This document shows, piece after piece, positions 33,145-42,204 of a stretch of DNA of 64,000 nucleotides (positions are counted from its first letter, which is position 1; each line of letters begins with the position of its first letter). The notes under the pieces were generated by a model. It ran no database searches. It was given only the letters and a program-made list of their open reading frames with translations, and was not told where the DNA came from. The DNA lies in the NCBI RefSeq assembly GCF_016786305.1, contig NZ_JADWYV010000002.1. One strand, given 5' to 3'. The stretch is from Pseudofrankia nepalensis. Lineage in GTDB: Bacteria; Actinomycetota; Actinomycetes; Frankiales; Frankiaceae. The translations under genes and the position numbers were made by a program.

Positions 33145-33669
33145 GTGACTCCTCCCGCCGCCGCCCAGCCGACACCGGGCCGCACCGTGCTGATAGTCCG
33201 TCATGCCAGGGCCATCCCGAAGGACAGCTGGACCGGCCCCGACGCCGATCGCCCGCTGACCGCGGCGGGTGTCCGCCAGGCCGCCACCTTCGCCCAGGTG
33301 GTGACCAGGGATCTGCCGGTCCGACGTGTGCTCACCAGCCCGACGCTGCGCTGCGAGCAGACCGTCGCCCCGCTCGTCGCCGCCCGCCGGGTCCCGCTGC
33401 TGCGCCGCGCCGCGCTCGGCGTCGACGGATCCGCGCGGGCGCTGCTCGAGCTGCTGGCCTCCGACGAGGCCGACGGCGCGGTGCTGTGCACGCACGGCGA
33501 GCGGCTGCGCGACCTGTTCGAGGCCTGGCACGCGCGCGGGCGCCACGGCGTGCCGAGTTCCGACGGGCGCACCCGGAAGGGCGACGCGTGGCTGCTGCGC
33601 GGCTATCCGTCCGAGGACGCCACGGTCGAGTACCTGGTGACGCCGGATCTCCACCGTTCGGGCCAGTAG
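33145..33669 (+). CDS. SixA-like phosphohistidine phosphatase
   Basis: A 174-aa histidine phosphatase. The catalytic motif is LIVRHARAIP (RHA rather than RHG, as in SixA) near residue 17. It continues with DRPLTAAGVRQA and TSPTLRCEQTV, and the second catalytic His is in LCTHGERL. SixA dephosphorylates histidine phosphorelay or PTS proteins in other bacteria; the target here is unknown. GTG 33145 follows AGGAA. Closeness to the phosphate transporter may be incidental. Confidence 0.85.
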   Translation: MTPPAAAQPTPGRTVLIVRHARAIPKDSWTGPDADRPLTAAGVRQAATFAQVVTRDLPVRRVLTSPTLRCEQTVAPLVAARRVPLLRRAALGVDGSARALLELLASDEADGAVLCTHGERLRDLFEAWHARGRHGVPSSDGRTRKGDAWLLRGYPSEDATVEYLVTPDLHRSGQ

Positions 33670-34002
33670 CGGCTTCGGCCTGGTACCGGGCGCCGTCACA
33701 GTTCTTCACCTTCCAACCCGGCATCTCGATGCCAATACGCGCAGGGGCGCAATCGCGCCGTCGGGGCCGCGCAACGGAGCGGACGACAATTTGAAGATCA
33801 CGAGAAATGGTCCCGTAACGGCGGGTTTACGTCTTCATATGCCCGGGAATGGCGGAGCCACCGCTGGTCACTGAGACCGGTGGATGCACGACGCGGGGCG
33901 ACGTGGCCCGGTCGTCGGTGGCGGAGCGGACATCATCCGGTCATGGACGTCTCCCGCCCCGCGTCGCCCTGGCAGCGTGACGTGGGGTGGTGAGCACGGC
34001 CC
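33670..34002. other. 333-bp promoter-bearing gap before the trehalose operon
   Basis: No gene is visible. The section 33780-33850 is AT-richer than average (containing ACAATTTGAAGATCACGAG and TTTACGTCTTCATATG) and probably holds the operon promoter. I could not assign a -35/-10 pair or an operator with confidence. Confidence 0.4.
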
Positions 34003-35397
34003 ATGAGAATTCGACAATCCCGTCGACCCCGTGGACCCCGTCGGCCCAGCCGACATTTCGGTCCCGGTCCGGGAGCGGCGGTGCCCGTCCACGGCGGCCA
34101 CCGCGACCCGAGGACCAGCCGGGGCCGCCGGTCCACGGCGGCCGTGGCGGGAGCGCTCGCGCTGGCCGCGGGGTCGGCGCTGGCCGGTTGCGGTGGTTCC
34201 GACGACGGGAATGGCGGGCGCGGGCCGGTCTCCCTGACCTGGTACGTCTACAACGAGTCGTCCGGTTCGTTTGCGAAGGCCGCCGCCGACTGCTCGGCCG
34301 CGTCGGACGGCCGGTACACGATCGGCATCAACGTGCTGCCGAACGACTCCGACGGGCAGCGCCAGCAGCTGGTCCGGCGGCTCGCCGCCGAGGACTCCTC
34401 GATGGACATCCTCACGCTGGACGTGACCTGGACCGCCGAGTTCGCCGAGGCCGGCTGGGCCGTGCCGTTCCCGGCGGCGGAGGCCAGGCGGGTCACCGAC
34501 GGGATGCTGCCGGTCGCGGTGGAGACCGGCACCTGGGAGGACCAGCTCTACGCCGTGCCGCTGAACACCAACGCCCAGCTCCTGTGGTACCGCAAGGACC
34601 TGGTGCCGAACCCGCCGCGGACCTGGGACGACATGCTGGCCGAGGCCCGGCGGCTGGCCGAGGCGGGCAAGCCGCACTACGTCGAGGTCCAGGGCGCCCA
34701 GTACGAGGGCTACACCGTGCTGTTCAACTCGCTGGTGGCCTCGGCCGGCGGCCAGATCCTGAACGACGAGGGCACCGAGGTGGTGCTCGGCCCGCCGGCG
34801 GAGAAGGCCGTCGAGGCGATCCGCGCCCTGGCCCACTCGCCGGCGGCCGACCCGTCCTGGTCGAACCAGAAGGAGGACGACAACCGCCTCGCGTTCGAGA
34901 CCGGGTCAGCCGCCTTCCAGCTGAACTACCCGTTCATCTATCCGTCGGCGCGGCAGAACAACCCGGAGCTGGCCGACAAGATCGGCTGGACCCAGTGGCC
35001 GACGCTGGTGCCCGGACAGCCGTCGCACACCACGATCGGCGGCTACAACCTCGCGATCGGCGCCTACAGCCCGCACAAGGCGCAGGCGGCCGCGGCGATC
35101 GAGTGCATGACCAGCCGGGAGAACCAGATCCGGACCGCGATCGACGGCGGGCTGCCGCCGACCATCGAGGATCTCTACACCGACCAGGAGTTCATCGACG
35201 GCGGCTACCCGTTCGCTCCCGCGATCTACGAGGCGCTGCGGAACGCCAGCGTGCGACCGCAGACGCCGGCCTACCAGAGCGTGTCGCTGCAGATCGCGCA
35301 CACCCTGTCACCGCCCTCCTCGGCGAGCCTGGGGCGGCTCGACAGCCTGCGCGAGGCGATCGCCGACGCCCTCGAGTCGAAGGGACTGGTGCCGTGA
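34003..35397 (+). CDS. lpqY: Trehalose-binding lipoprotein of the SugABC importer
   Basis: A 464-aa extracellular solute-binding protein (family 1). After a basic stretch it has a lipoprotein signal with hydrophobic core AAVAGALALAAGSALAGC; the lipobox LAGC puts the lipidated Cys near residue 65. The mature part has the fold-typical SLTWYVYN start, then LDVTWTAEFAEAGW and LYAVPLNTNAQLLWYRKDL. Order and similarity of the next three genes to sugA, sugB and sugC identify it as LpqY. The import system recycles trehalose released at the cell envelope in mycobacteria. ATG 34003 is the outer start. GTG 34081 with GGGAG upstream would give a shorter, more usual signal peptide. Confidence 0.88.
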   Translation: MRIRQSRRPRGPRRPSRHFGPGPGAAVPVHGGHRDPRTSRGRRSTAAVAGALALAAGSALAGCGGSDDGNGGRGPVSLTWYVYNESSGSFAKAAADCSAASDGRYTIGINVLPNDSDGQRQQLVRRLAAEDSSMDILTLDVTWTAEFAEAGWAVPFPAAEARRVTDGMLPVAVETGTWEDQLYAVPLNTNAQLLWYRKDLVPNPPRTWDDMLAEARRLAEAGKPHYVEVQGAQYEGYTVLFNSLVASAGGQILNDEGTEVVLGPPAEKAVEAIRALAHSPAADPSWSNQKEDDNRLAFETGSAAFQLNYPFIYPSARQNNPELADKIGWTQWPTLVPGQPSHTTIGGYNLAIGAYSPHKAQAAAAIECMTSRENQIRTAIDGGLPPTIEDLYTDQEFIDGGYPFAPAIYEALRNASVRPQTPAYQSVSLQIAHTLSPPSSASLGRLDSLREAIADALESKGLVP

Positions 35398-36455
35398 GCG
35401 GAGCGGAGCATGGCGTGGGGCGCCCGTCCGACGGAGGAGGACGGAGGCGGAGCGCCGTGCGGAGACGGAGCGAACCAGAGACACAGACCGCCGGCGAGGC
35501 GATGGCGAACGCCGGTGAGCCGACGAACGCCGATGAGCGGACGAACGGCCCGGCACCGGCGAACCGGCGACGGGCGCCGCTGTCGGCGGGGGCGCGGGCG
35601 GAACGCCGGCTCGGCTGGGCGCTGTGCGCGCCGGCGGTCATCGTCATCCTGGCGGTGACCGCCTACCCGATCGGATACGCGGTCTACCTGTCCCTGCGGC
35701 GCTACGACCTGCGGTTCCCGGACGACTCGAAGTTCGTCGGGCTGGCGAACTACGCGACCGTCCTGACGTCGTCGCTGTGGTGGCAGGCGCTCGCGGTGAC
35801 CGTGATCATCACGGTGATCTCGGTGGCGATCCAGTTCGTGCTGGGGATGGCGCTGGCGCTGACGATGCACCGGGCGCTCGTCGGCCGCGGCCTGATCCGG
35901 ACGGTGATCCTCATCCCGTACGGGATCGTGACCGTGGTCGCGGCGTTCGGCTGGCGGTACGCCTGGACGCCGGACACCGGCTACCTGTCCGGCCTGTTCG
36001 GCGACGCCACACCGCTGAGCTCGCAGGTCTGGGGCATCGCGGTGATCATCCTGGCCGAGGTGTGGAAGACGACGCCGTTCATGGCGTTGCTGCTGCTCGC
36101 CGGGCTGGCGCTGGTCCCGGAGGAGCTGCTGCGGGCGGCGAAGGTCGACGGGGCGACCGCCTGGCAGCGGTTCACCCGGGTGATGCTGCCGCTGATGAAG
36201 CCGGCGATCCTCGTCGCGCTGCTGTTCCGGGTGCTGGACGCCTTCCGCATCTTCGACAGCATCTATGTGCTGACCGCCGGGGCGTACGACACCCGGTCGG
36301 TGTCGATCCTGGGCTACGACAACCTGTTCACGGCGCTGAACCTGGGCGTCGGCTCGTCGTTGTCGGTGCTCATCTTCCTCGTCGTGGCGCTCGTCGCGTT
36401 CATCTTCGTCAAGGGGTTCGGCACCGCCGCACCCGGTGGGGAGGGCCGCCGCTGA
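35394..36455 (+). CDS. sugA: Trehalose ABC transporter permease SugA
   Basis: A 353-aa permease with six hydrophobic segments. It resembles mycobacterial SugA along its length: VTAYPIGYAVYLSLRRYDL, then LIRTVILIPYGIVTVVAAFG, VWKTTPFMALLLLAGLALVP, and the EAA loop EELLRAAKVDGATAWQRF that contacts the ATPase. GTG 35394 overlaps the lpqY stop (GTGA) and has AAGGGA upstream. An internal ATG 35502 would give a shorter N-terminus without the Arg/Glu-rich extension. It pairs with SugB to form the membrane channel. Confidence 0.88.
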   Translation: MSGAEHGVGRPSDGGGRRRSAVRRRSEPETQTAGEAMANAGEPTNADERTNGPAPANRRRAPLSAGARAERRLGWALCAPAVIVILAVTAYPIGYAVYLSLRRYDLRFPDDSKFVGLANYATVLTSSLWWQALAVTVIITVISVAIQFVLGMALALTMHRALVGRGLIRTVILIPYGIVTVVAAFGWRYAWTPDTGYLSGLFGDATPLSSQVWGIAVIILAEVWKTTPFMALLLLAGLALVPEELLRAAKVDGATAWQRFTRVMLPLMKPAILVALLFRVLDAFRIFDSIYVLTAGAYDTRSVSILGYDNLFTALNLGVGSSLSVLIFLVVALVAFIFVKGFGTAAPGGEGRR

Positions 36456-37363
36456 TGGCCACCATCGCCTCTACTCCCGGTGCCTCTACTCCCGGTGCCT
36501 CCGCTCCTGGTACCACCGCGCGTGGCCGGCGCCCGTCCGGGGAGCGCACCGCGCTGCTCGGCTGGTCGGCCGCGAACCTCCTCATCCTCGGAATCTCGCT
36601 GGTGCCGCTGCTGTGGCTGGTGTCGCTGTCGTTCAAGACGCCGGCCAGCATCACCGACGGCAGCTTCATCCCGAACGAGTGGACCCTGGAGAACTACCGG
36701 GGGATCTTCGGTGAGTCGCTGTTCACCCGGGCGCTGCTGAACAGCCTCGGGATCGCGCTCATCTCCACCGTGCTCGCGGTGGTGCTCGGCTCGATGGCCG
36801 CCTACGCGATCGCCCGGCTCGCCTTCCCGGGTAAGCGGCTGCTCATCGGGCTGGCCCTGCTGATCGCCATGTTCCCGCAGATTTCGCTGGTCAGCCCGCT
36901 GTTCAACCTCTGGCGGCAGATTGGCATCTTCGACACCTGGATCGGGCTCATCATCCCGTATCTGACGTTCTCGCTGCCGCTGGCCATCTACACGTTGTCG
37001 GCCTTCTTCCGGGAGATCCCGTGGGACCTGGAGAAAGCCGCGCAGGTCGACGGCGCCACCCCGTTGCAGGCGTTCCTGCGGGTCATCGCCCCGCTCGCCG
37101 CGCCGGGCATGGTGACCACCGCGATCCTGGTGTTCATCTTCTGCTGGAACGACTTCCTGTTCGCGATCTCGCTGACGTCGACGGAGCAGTCGCGGACGGT
37201 CCCGGCCGCCATCGCGTTCTTCACCGGGGCGTCGCAGTTCGCCCAGCCGATCGGCTCGATCGCGGCGGCGGCCGTCGTCATCACCATCCCGATCATCATT
37301 TTCGTGCTGCTGTTCCAACGTCGGATCGTCGCCGGGCTGACGTCCGGCGCGGTGAAGGGATAG
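36455..37363 (+). CDS. sugB: Trehalose ABC transporter permease SugB
   Basis: A 302-aa permease with six hydrophobic segments and the EAA loop WDLEKAAQVDGATPLQAFLR. ATG 36455 overlaps the last base of the sugA stop (TGATG), so translation is coupled. The first 25 residues hold a short repeat (STPGASTPGASAPG) not typical of SugB and probably dispensable. Together with SugA it forms the heterodimeric channel for trehalose uptake. Confidence 0.9.
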   Translation: MATIASTPGASTPGASAPGTTARGRRPSGERTALLGWSAANLLILGISLVPLLWLVSLSFKTPASITDGSFIPNEWTLENYRGIFGESLFTRALLNSLGIALISTVLAVVLGSMAAYAIARLAFPGKRLLIGLALLIAMFPQISLVSPLFNLWRQIGIFDTWIGLIIPYLTFSLPLAIYTLSAFFREIPWDLEKAAQVDGATPLQAFLRVIAPLAAPGMVTTAILVFIFCWNDFLFAISLTSTEQSRTVPAAIAFFTGASQFAQPIGSIAAAAVVITIPIIIFVLLFQRRIVAGLTSGAVKG

Positions 37364-37371
37364 GCCCGGCC

Positions 37372-38568
37372 ATGGCGGACATCGTTCTCGACCACGTCAC
37401 CAAGCGGTTCCCGGACGGCCGGCTCGCGGTGGACGACGCGAGCCTGTCCATCACCGACGGCGAGTTCGTCATCCTGGTCGGCCCGTCCGGCTGCGGGAAG
37501 TCGACCACCCTGAACATGATCGCCGGCTTGGAGGACATCACCACCGGCGAGCTGCGGATCGGCGGCAAGATGGTCAACGACCTGGCGCCGAAGGACCGCG
37601 ACATCGCCATGGTGTTCCAGAGCTACGCGCTCTACCCGCACATGACGGTACGGAAGAACATGGGCTTCGCGCTGGCGCTGGCGAAACGCCCGAAGGACGA
37701 GATCAACCGGAAGGTCGAGGAGGCCGCCCAGGTGCTCGACCTCACCGAGCACCTCGACCGCAAGCCGGCCCAGCTGTCCGGCGGGCAGCGGCAGCGGGTC
37801 GCGATGGGCCGGGCGATCGTCCGTTCCCCGAAGGCGTTCCTGATGGACGAGCCGCTGTCCAACCTGGACGCCAAGCTGCGGGTGCAGATGCGCACCGAGG
37901 TCTCCCGGCTCCAGAACCGGCTCGGCACCACCACGGTCTACGTGACCCACGACCAGACCGAGGCGATGACGCTCGGCGACCGGGTGGCGGTCCTGCGGTC
38001 CGGGCGGATTCAGCAGGTCGGCACGCCGACCGAGCTGTACAGCCGGCCGGCGACCGTGTTCGTGGCCGGCTTCATCGGCTCACCGGCGATGAACTTCGTG
38101 CCGGCGACCCTCGAGGAGGGCGAGCTGCGCACCCCGTTCGGGACGATCACCCCGGACGACCGGCAGCGGCGGCTGCTGGAAGGCTGGAACGGCGGCGCGG
38201 CCGGCGGCCGGTCGCTGATCGTCGGGGCGCGGCCCGAGCACTTCGAGGACGCCGCGCTGGAGCAGGTGAAGGACCGCCCCGGCCCGCGGTTCACGGTCAC
38301 GGTGGACGTGCTGGAGCGGCTCGGCTCGGACAGCTATGCCTACTTCACGGTGGCCGGCGGCCGGGCCAGGGCCGCCGACCTCGAGGAGCTGGCCCATGAC
38401 GCCGGCACCGTCGACCTGGCCAGCGGGGACCCCCAGATCGTCGCCCGGCTCGACGCGGTCAGCCGGATCCGTGAGGGCGAGAACGCCGAGCTCTGGCTGG
38501 ACACCGACCAGCTGCACCTGTTCGACCCCGACACCGGTCGCAACCTGGACGCCCCGGCCGCCACCTGA
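37372..38568 (+). CDS. sugC: Trehalose ABC transporter ATPase SugC
   Basis: A 398-aa MalK-type ATPase. Walker A GPSGCGKSTTLNMIAGLED (about 37-55), Q-loop VFQSYALYPHMT, signature LSGGQRQRVAMGRAI, Walker B FLMDEPLSNLDAKLR and switch His in VTHDQTEAM are intact. The C-terminal 150 residues form the OB-fold regulatory domain with LIVGARPEHF. ATG 37372 is 8 nt after the sugB stop. It ends the lpqY-sugABC operon; 223 nt without a gene follow. Confidence 0.92.
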   Translation: MADIVLDHVTKRFPDGRLAVDDASLSITDGEFVILVGPSGCGKSTTLNMIAGLEDITTGELRIGGKMVNDLAPKDRDIAMVFQSYALYPHMTVRKNMGFALALAKRPKDEINRKVEEAAQVLDLTEHLDRKPAQLSGGQRQRVAMGRAIVRSPKAFLMDEPLSNLDAKLRVQMRTEVSRLQNRLGTTTVYVTHDQTEAMTLGDRVAVLRSGRIQQVGTPTELYSRPATVFVAGFIGSPAMNFVPATLEEGELRTPFGTITPDDRQRRLLEGWNGGAAGGRSLIVGARPEHFEDAALEQVKDRPGPRFTVTVDVLERLGSDSYAYFTVAGGRARAADLEELAHDAGTVDLASGDPQIVARLDAVSRIREGENAELWLDTDQLHLFDPDTGRNLDAPAAT

Positions 38569-38791
38569 CCCGGAGCCGACGCGTTCGGAGAACCCTCTTT
38601 CACGATGTCCCGCGCGCTCGAAGCGCCGTCAGCCCGAGCGCGGTGCGCGTTGGGCCGGTCGTAGGGCAGGGAACCGCGCCCTGCCGGCCACCCTGCCCAA
38701 ACCGTCTCGACGTCTCGCCGGCCCGTCGGCCCGCGAGCGCGCGGGTCATCGTCCCATCGGGTTCCGAAGCCTTCGTGGAGCCAGTGCCGCC

Positions 38792-40282
38792 CTACGCGAC
38801 TCCCTCACTGATGATCTTCACTTCCGTGTACTCCTCGAAGCCGAGGGCGCCCATCTCGCGGCCGATGCCACTTTGCTTGTAGCCGCCGAACGGCACCGCG
38901 CAGCTGAAGTACATCCCGCCGTTGACGTTCACGACGCCCGAGCGGATCTTCTCGGCGATCGCGCGGGCACGGTCGACATCGGCGCTCTCGACCGTGCCGG
39001 CGAGCCCGAAGATGGTCGAGTTGGCGATCCGGACCGCGTCCTCGTCGGTGTCGAACGGGATGATGACCAGCACCGGACCGAAGATCTCCTCCTGGGCGAT
39101 CCGGGAGTCCGGGTCGACGTCCGCGAAGATCGTCGGCTCGACGAAGTAGCCGCGTTCCAGATGCGTGGGCTTGCCGCCGCCGAGGACGAGCCGGGCCCCC
39201 TCCGCCTTGCCGATCTCGATGTAGTCCAGCACCCGCTGGCGCTGCTTCGCGTTGATCAGCGGGCCCATGTAGGTGTTCGGGTCGGCCGGGTCGCCGTAGG
39301 GAACGGCGCGGAAGGCGTCCGCGACCTTGGCGATCGTCTCTTCGTAGCGAGGGCGCTGGACCAGCAGCCGGGTGTTGATCGAGCACCCCTGCCCGGCCTG
39401 CGACAGCGACTGGTAGGCGATCATGAGCGCGTTCGTGTCGACATCGGCGTCGTCGCACTGGATCCAGGCGGACTTGCCGCCGAGCTCCAGGAAGACCTTC
39501 TTGACCGTGCTCGCGGCGACGGCCATCAGGTGCCGGCCGACAGCCGTCGACCCGGTGAAGCTGATCAGGTCCACCCGTGGGTCCTCGGCCAGCAGCTGGG
39601 CGACGGCGTTGTCGGACGTGGGCACGACGTTGAAGACACCCGGCGGCATGTCGGTCTCCTCGGCCACCAGCCGGCCCAGCGCGGTGGCGTTCCACGGCGT
39701 GTCCGGCGCGGGCTTGAGAATGACCGTGCACCCCGCGGCCAGCGCGAACGCCGCCTTTGCCAGGTTGACCTGCATCGGCGCGTTCCACGGGGTGATCGCC
39801 GCGACCACGCCGACCGGTTCGCGGTACTGGCGGCGCCGGCTCATCCGCCCCATCGACTCGCCGACACCCAGGTCCTGGACGAACGTGTATCGCTCGGCGA
39901 GGTCCGCGGCGTAGGTGATGTTGTCCAGGGCGCGGGCGAACAGCGGTACGTCCAGGCTGACGTTCGTCGCGCCGACCTCCGCGCGGATCGTCTCGCGCAG
40001 CTCCGGCGCATGCCGCAGCAGCGCGGCGTGCAGCTGGCGCAGGCAGCGGACCCGTAACCCGACGTCGCTCGCCCAGGTGCCCTCGTCGAAGGCGCCCCGG
40101 GCGGCGGCGATCGCGTCGCGCATGTCCTCGGCCGTCGCGTCGGCCGCGACGCCGATGACCTCCTCGGTCGCCGGGTTGACGTTCTCGTAGGTCCGCCCGC
40201 CGGCCGCCGGGCGCAGCTCGCCGCTGATGAACAGGCGCTCCTCGACGAACAGGCCGGATGGGGTGATCACGTTTGCCGACAT
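38792..40282 (-). CDS. Aldehyde dehydrogenase family protein
   Basis: A 496-aa NAD(P)-dependent aldehyde dehydrogenase. Cofactor and catalytic parts: ITPWNAPMQVNLAKAAFALA (about 152-171), FTGSTAVGRHLM, Glu in LELGGKSAWI and Cys in QAGQGCSINTRLLV. EEIFGPVLVIIPF and VPFGGYKQSGIGREMG are also present. The Cys motif GQGCSI differs from the common GQ-x-C-x-A but is seen in several subfamilies. ATG 40282 follows GAGGAGC. It is the last gene of the operon with the SDR, PanC-like and DapB-like genes, about 110 nt behind the SDR. Its aldehyde substrate is unknown. Confidence 0.9.
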   Translation of the reverse strand: MSANVITPSGLFVEERLFISGELRPAAGGRTYENVNPATEEVIGVAADATAEDMRDAIAAARGAFDEGTWASDVGLRVRCLRQLHAALLRHAPELRETIRAEVGATNVSLDVPLFARALDNITYAADLAERYTFVQDLGVGESMGRMSRRRQYREPVGVVAAITPWNAPMQVNLAKAAFALAAGCTVILKPAPDTPWNATALGRLVAEETDMPPGVFNVVPTSDNAVAQLLAEDPRVDLISFTGSTAVGRHLMAVAASTVKKVFLELGGKSAWIQCDDADVDTNALMIAYQSLSQAGQGCSINTRLLVQRPRYEETIAKVADAFRAVPYGDPADPNTYMGPLINAKQRQRVLDYIEIGKAEGARLVLGGGKPTHLERGYFVEPTIFADVDPDSRIAQEEIFGPVLVIIPFDTDEDAVRIANSTIFGLAGTVESADVDRARAIAEKIRSGVVNVNGGMYFSCAVPFGGYKQSGIGREMGALGFEEYTEVKIISEGVA

Positions 40283-40393
40283 GCGTGCTCCTCGACAGGT
40301 GAGATGCCGTTGATGGTCACGACGGGCGCGGCGCGCCGCGAGTGAGGCCGGACCGGGTGCCACCGACCAGCGGGCCGCCCGGATCGCCGGCGC

Positions 40394-41215
40394 TCAGCTG
40401 GCGCCGCGGGCGGCGGGCAGGTTGTAGCGCTGGAGGGTGGGCTGGAAGTTGCTGGCCCCGCCGTCGACGGTGATCTGAGTACCGGTGACGTACTTGGACT
40501 CGTCGGAGGCCAGGTAGACGGCGGCGGCGGCGATGTCGGCCGGCTCGCCCAGCCGGGGCAGGACCAGCATGCCGCGGATGACCTGCATGTACTCCTCGTC
40601 GGCGAGCAGGTTGCGCATGCCCTCCTCGCCTGTGTAGATGAAGCCGACGATGATCGCGTTGGCGCGGATGCTGTCGGCGCCGTAGTCGGCGGCGAGCTGC
40701 CGGGTCAGCACGTTCACGCCGCCCTTCGCCGACTGGTAGGCGGGCCGGGACCGCAGCGAGCGCAGGCTGGACGACGCCGAGATGTTGACGATCGAGCCGC
40801 CGCCCGCGGCCCGCATGTGCGGGATGGCGTACTTGCAGGCCCACATCGTGCCGTAGAGCGCGGTGCGGATGATGTAGTCCCAGTCCTCGGTGCTGATCTC
40901 GTCGACGTGGTTGTCGCGGCCGCTCGCGGTCACGTCGGTGGCGGCCGCGCTGTTGACGAGCGCGGTGACCGGGCCGTAGGTCTCGACGGCCGTGGCGACC
41001 GCGTGCGCGACGTCCTGTTCGACCGAGCTGTCGGCCTGGACATAGGTGACGGCGTGGCCGCCGGCGCGCAATGTCGCCTCCAGATCCTTGCCGCGGCCCG
41101 CGTCGCGGCCGGTGAAGGCGACCGACGCGCCCTGCTCGGCGAACATCGTCACGATCCCGGCGCCGATTCCCGCGGTGCCGCCGGTGATCAGCGCTACCTT
41201 TTCCCGCAGTCTCAT
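40394..41215 (-). CDS. Short-chain dehydrogenase/reductase (SDR)
   Basis: A 273-aa classical SDR: TGGTAGIGAGIVTMFAEQG (cofactor, residues 11-29), NSAAA (NNAG position, about 87-91), Ser in NISASSSLRSL and Tyr-x3-Lys in PAYQSAKGG. ATG 41215 overlaps the TGA of the PanC-like gene (ATGA), so the two are translationally coupled. It belongs to the operon of unknown pathway regulated by the divergent TetR. Its substrate cannot be deduced; a 3-hydroxyacyl or polyol-type compound is as likely as any. Confidence 0.88.
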   Translation of the reverse strand: MRLREKVALITGGTAGIGAGIVTMFAEQGASVAFTGRDAGRGKDLEATLRAGGHAVTYVQADSSVEQDVAHAVATAVETYGPVTALVNSAAATDVTASGRDNHVDEISTEDWDYIIRTALYGTMWACKYAIPHMRAAGGGSIVNISASSSLRSLRSRPAYQSAKGGVNVLTRQLAADYGADSIRANAIIVGFIYTGEEGMRNLLADEEYMQVIRGMLVLPRLGEPADIAAAAVYLASDESKYVTGTQITVDGGASNFQPTLQRYNLPAARGAS

Positions 41216-42204
41216 TCCACACCTTTCGTCGTGTCGTTCCCGGTGGAGGCCCCGCCGTCGGCGGCCCCGACCCGGCCGGTCTGGGCGGGGACGGTGACGC
41301 CGATGTTGTCGACCAGCGGGGTGTCGCCGAACGTGGCCGAGACGAGCAGCCGGACGTCTCCCGCGAGGTGGTCGAGCGGGCGCAGCGTGTCCGCCTCGAC
41401 GGCGTGTACGTAGTCGACGGCCGCGACGCCGCCGACCCGGTCCGCGACCAGGCTGGTGACGGCCCGCGCGTCGCGTTCCCCCGCGTGGACCAGCCGGGCG
41501 GCCTCGGTGAGCGCGCGGTAGATCACCGGGGCGGCCGCGCGCTGGGAGGCGGTGAGCCGCACGTTGCGGCTCGACCGCGCGACGCCGTCCGGCTCGCGCA
41601 CCGTCGGACAGCCGACGACCGTGGACGGCAGCAGCAGGTCCTGGGCCGCCCGCCTGAACAGGACGAGCTGCTGCCAGTCCTTCTCACCGGAGTAGTTCGT
41701 GCACGGTCCGGCGATGTTCAGCATGCTGATCACCATCGTGGCGAGAATGCTCGCGTGGTCGTGCCCGAGCAGCCCGGGCACGTCCGGCACGAGCTCCGAC
41801 TGCGCGAGGAAGGTGACCGGGCGCCGCGCGTACAAGTCATCGCGCCGCATCACCAGAAAGAGGTCGACGCCAGCGGCCGCCAGCAGTTCCTTGTCCCGTT
41901 CGATGTCGCGCTCGTAGACCTGCGCCGACACCGGTGTCCAGTCGAGCCGCACCACGCCGGCGTAGAAGAGGGCCACGACGTCGTTCTCCCGCCGGGCCCG
42001 CTCGACCAGCGACAGGTGGCCCTCGTGAATGGCGCCGCTGGTACCGACCATCCCGACGGTCCGGCCGGCCGCCCGGTGGGCGTCGAGCAGCGCCCGGGCC
42101 TCCCGGTGGCCGTGCAGCGTCCGCATCGCCGTGCCCGTCGTTCCCGCCACTGTCGTCGTGCTCGCCGCTGTCGTCGTGCCCGCGGCGCCGGTCGCCTCGC
42201 TCAC
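41212..42204 (-). CDS. Divergent pantoate-beta-alanine ligase (PanC) paralogue
   Basis: A 330-aa nucleotidyltransferase-fold ligase of the PanC family. The ATP-site HxGH is present (IHEGH, 60-63), as are GEKDWQQLVLFRRA and the C-terminal RSSRN. Pantoate-site features are altered: MVGTSGAIHEGH replaces the usual PTMGALHEGH, the NPxQF motif is lost (GVVRLDW), and the region normally around the HF-x-GV segment reads GHDHASILATMV. So it probably joins a different acid and amine. GTG 42204 overlaps the upstream TGA; ATG 42126 would remove a Thr/Ala-rich N-terminus of 26 residues. It sits between a DapB-like gene and an SDR, not with panB or panD. Confidence 0.8.
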   Translation of the reverse strand: MSEATGAAGTTTAASTTTVAGTTGTAMRTLHGHREARALLDAHRAAGRTVGMVGTSGAIHEGHLSLVERARRENDVVALFYAGVVRLDWTPVSAQVYERDIERDKELLAAAGVDLFLVMRRDDLYARRPVTFLAQSELVPDVPGLLGHDHASILATMVISMLNIAGPCTNYSGEKDWQQLVLFRRAAQDLLLPSTVVGCPTVREPDGVARSSRNVRLTASQRAAAPVIYRALTEAARLVHAGERDARAVTSLVADRVGGVAAVDYVHAVEADTLRPLDHLAGDVRLLVSATFGDTPLVDNIGVTVPAQTGRVGAADGGASTGNDTTKGVE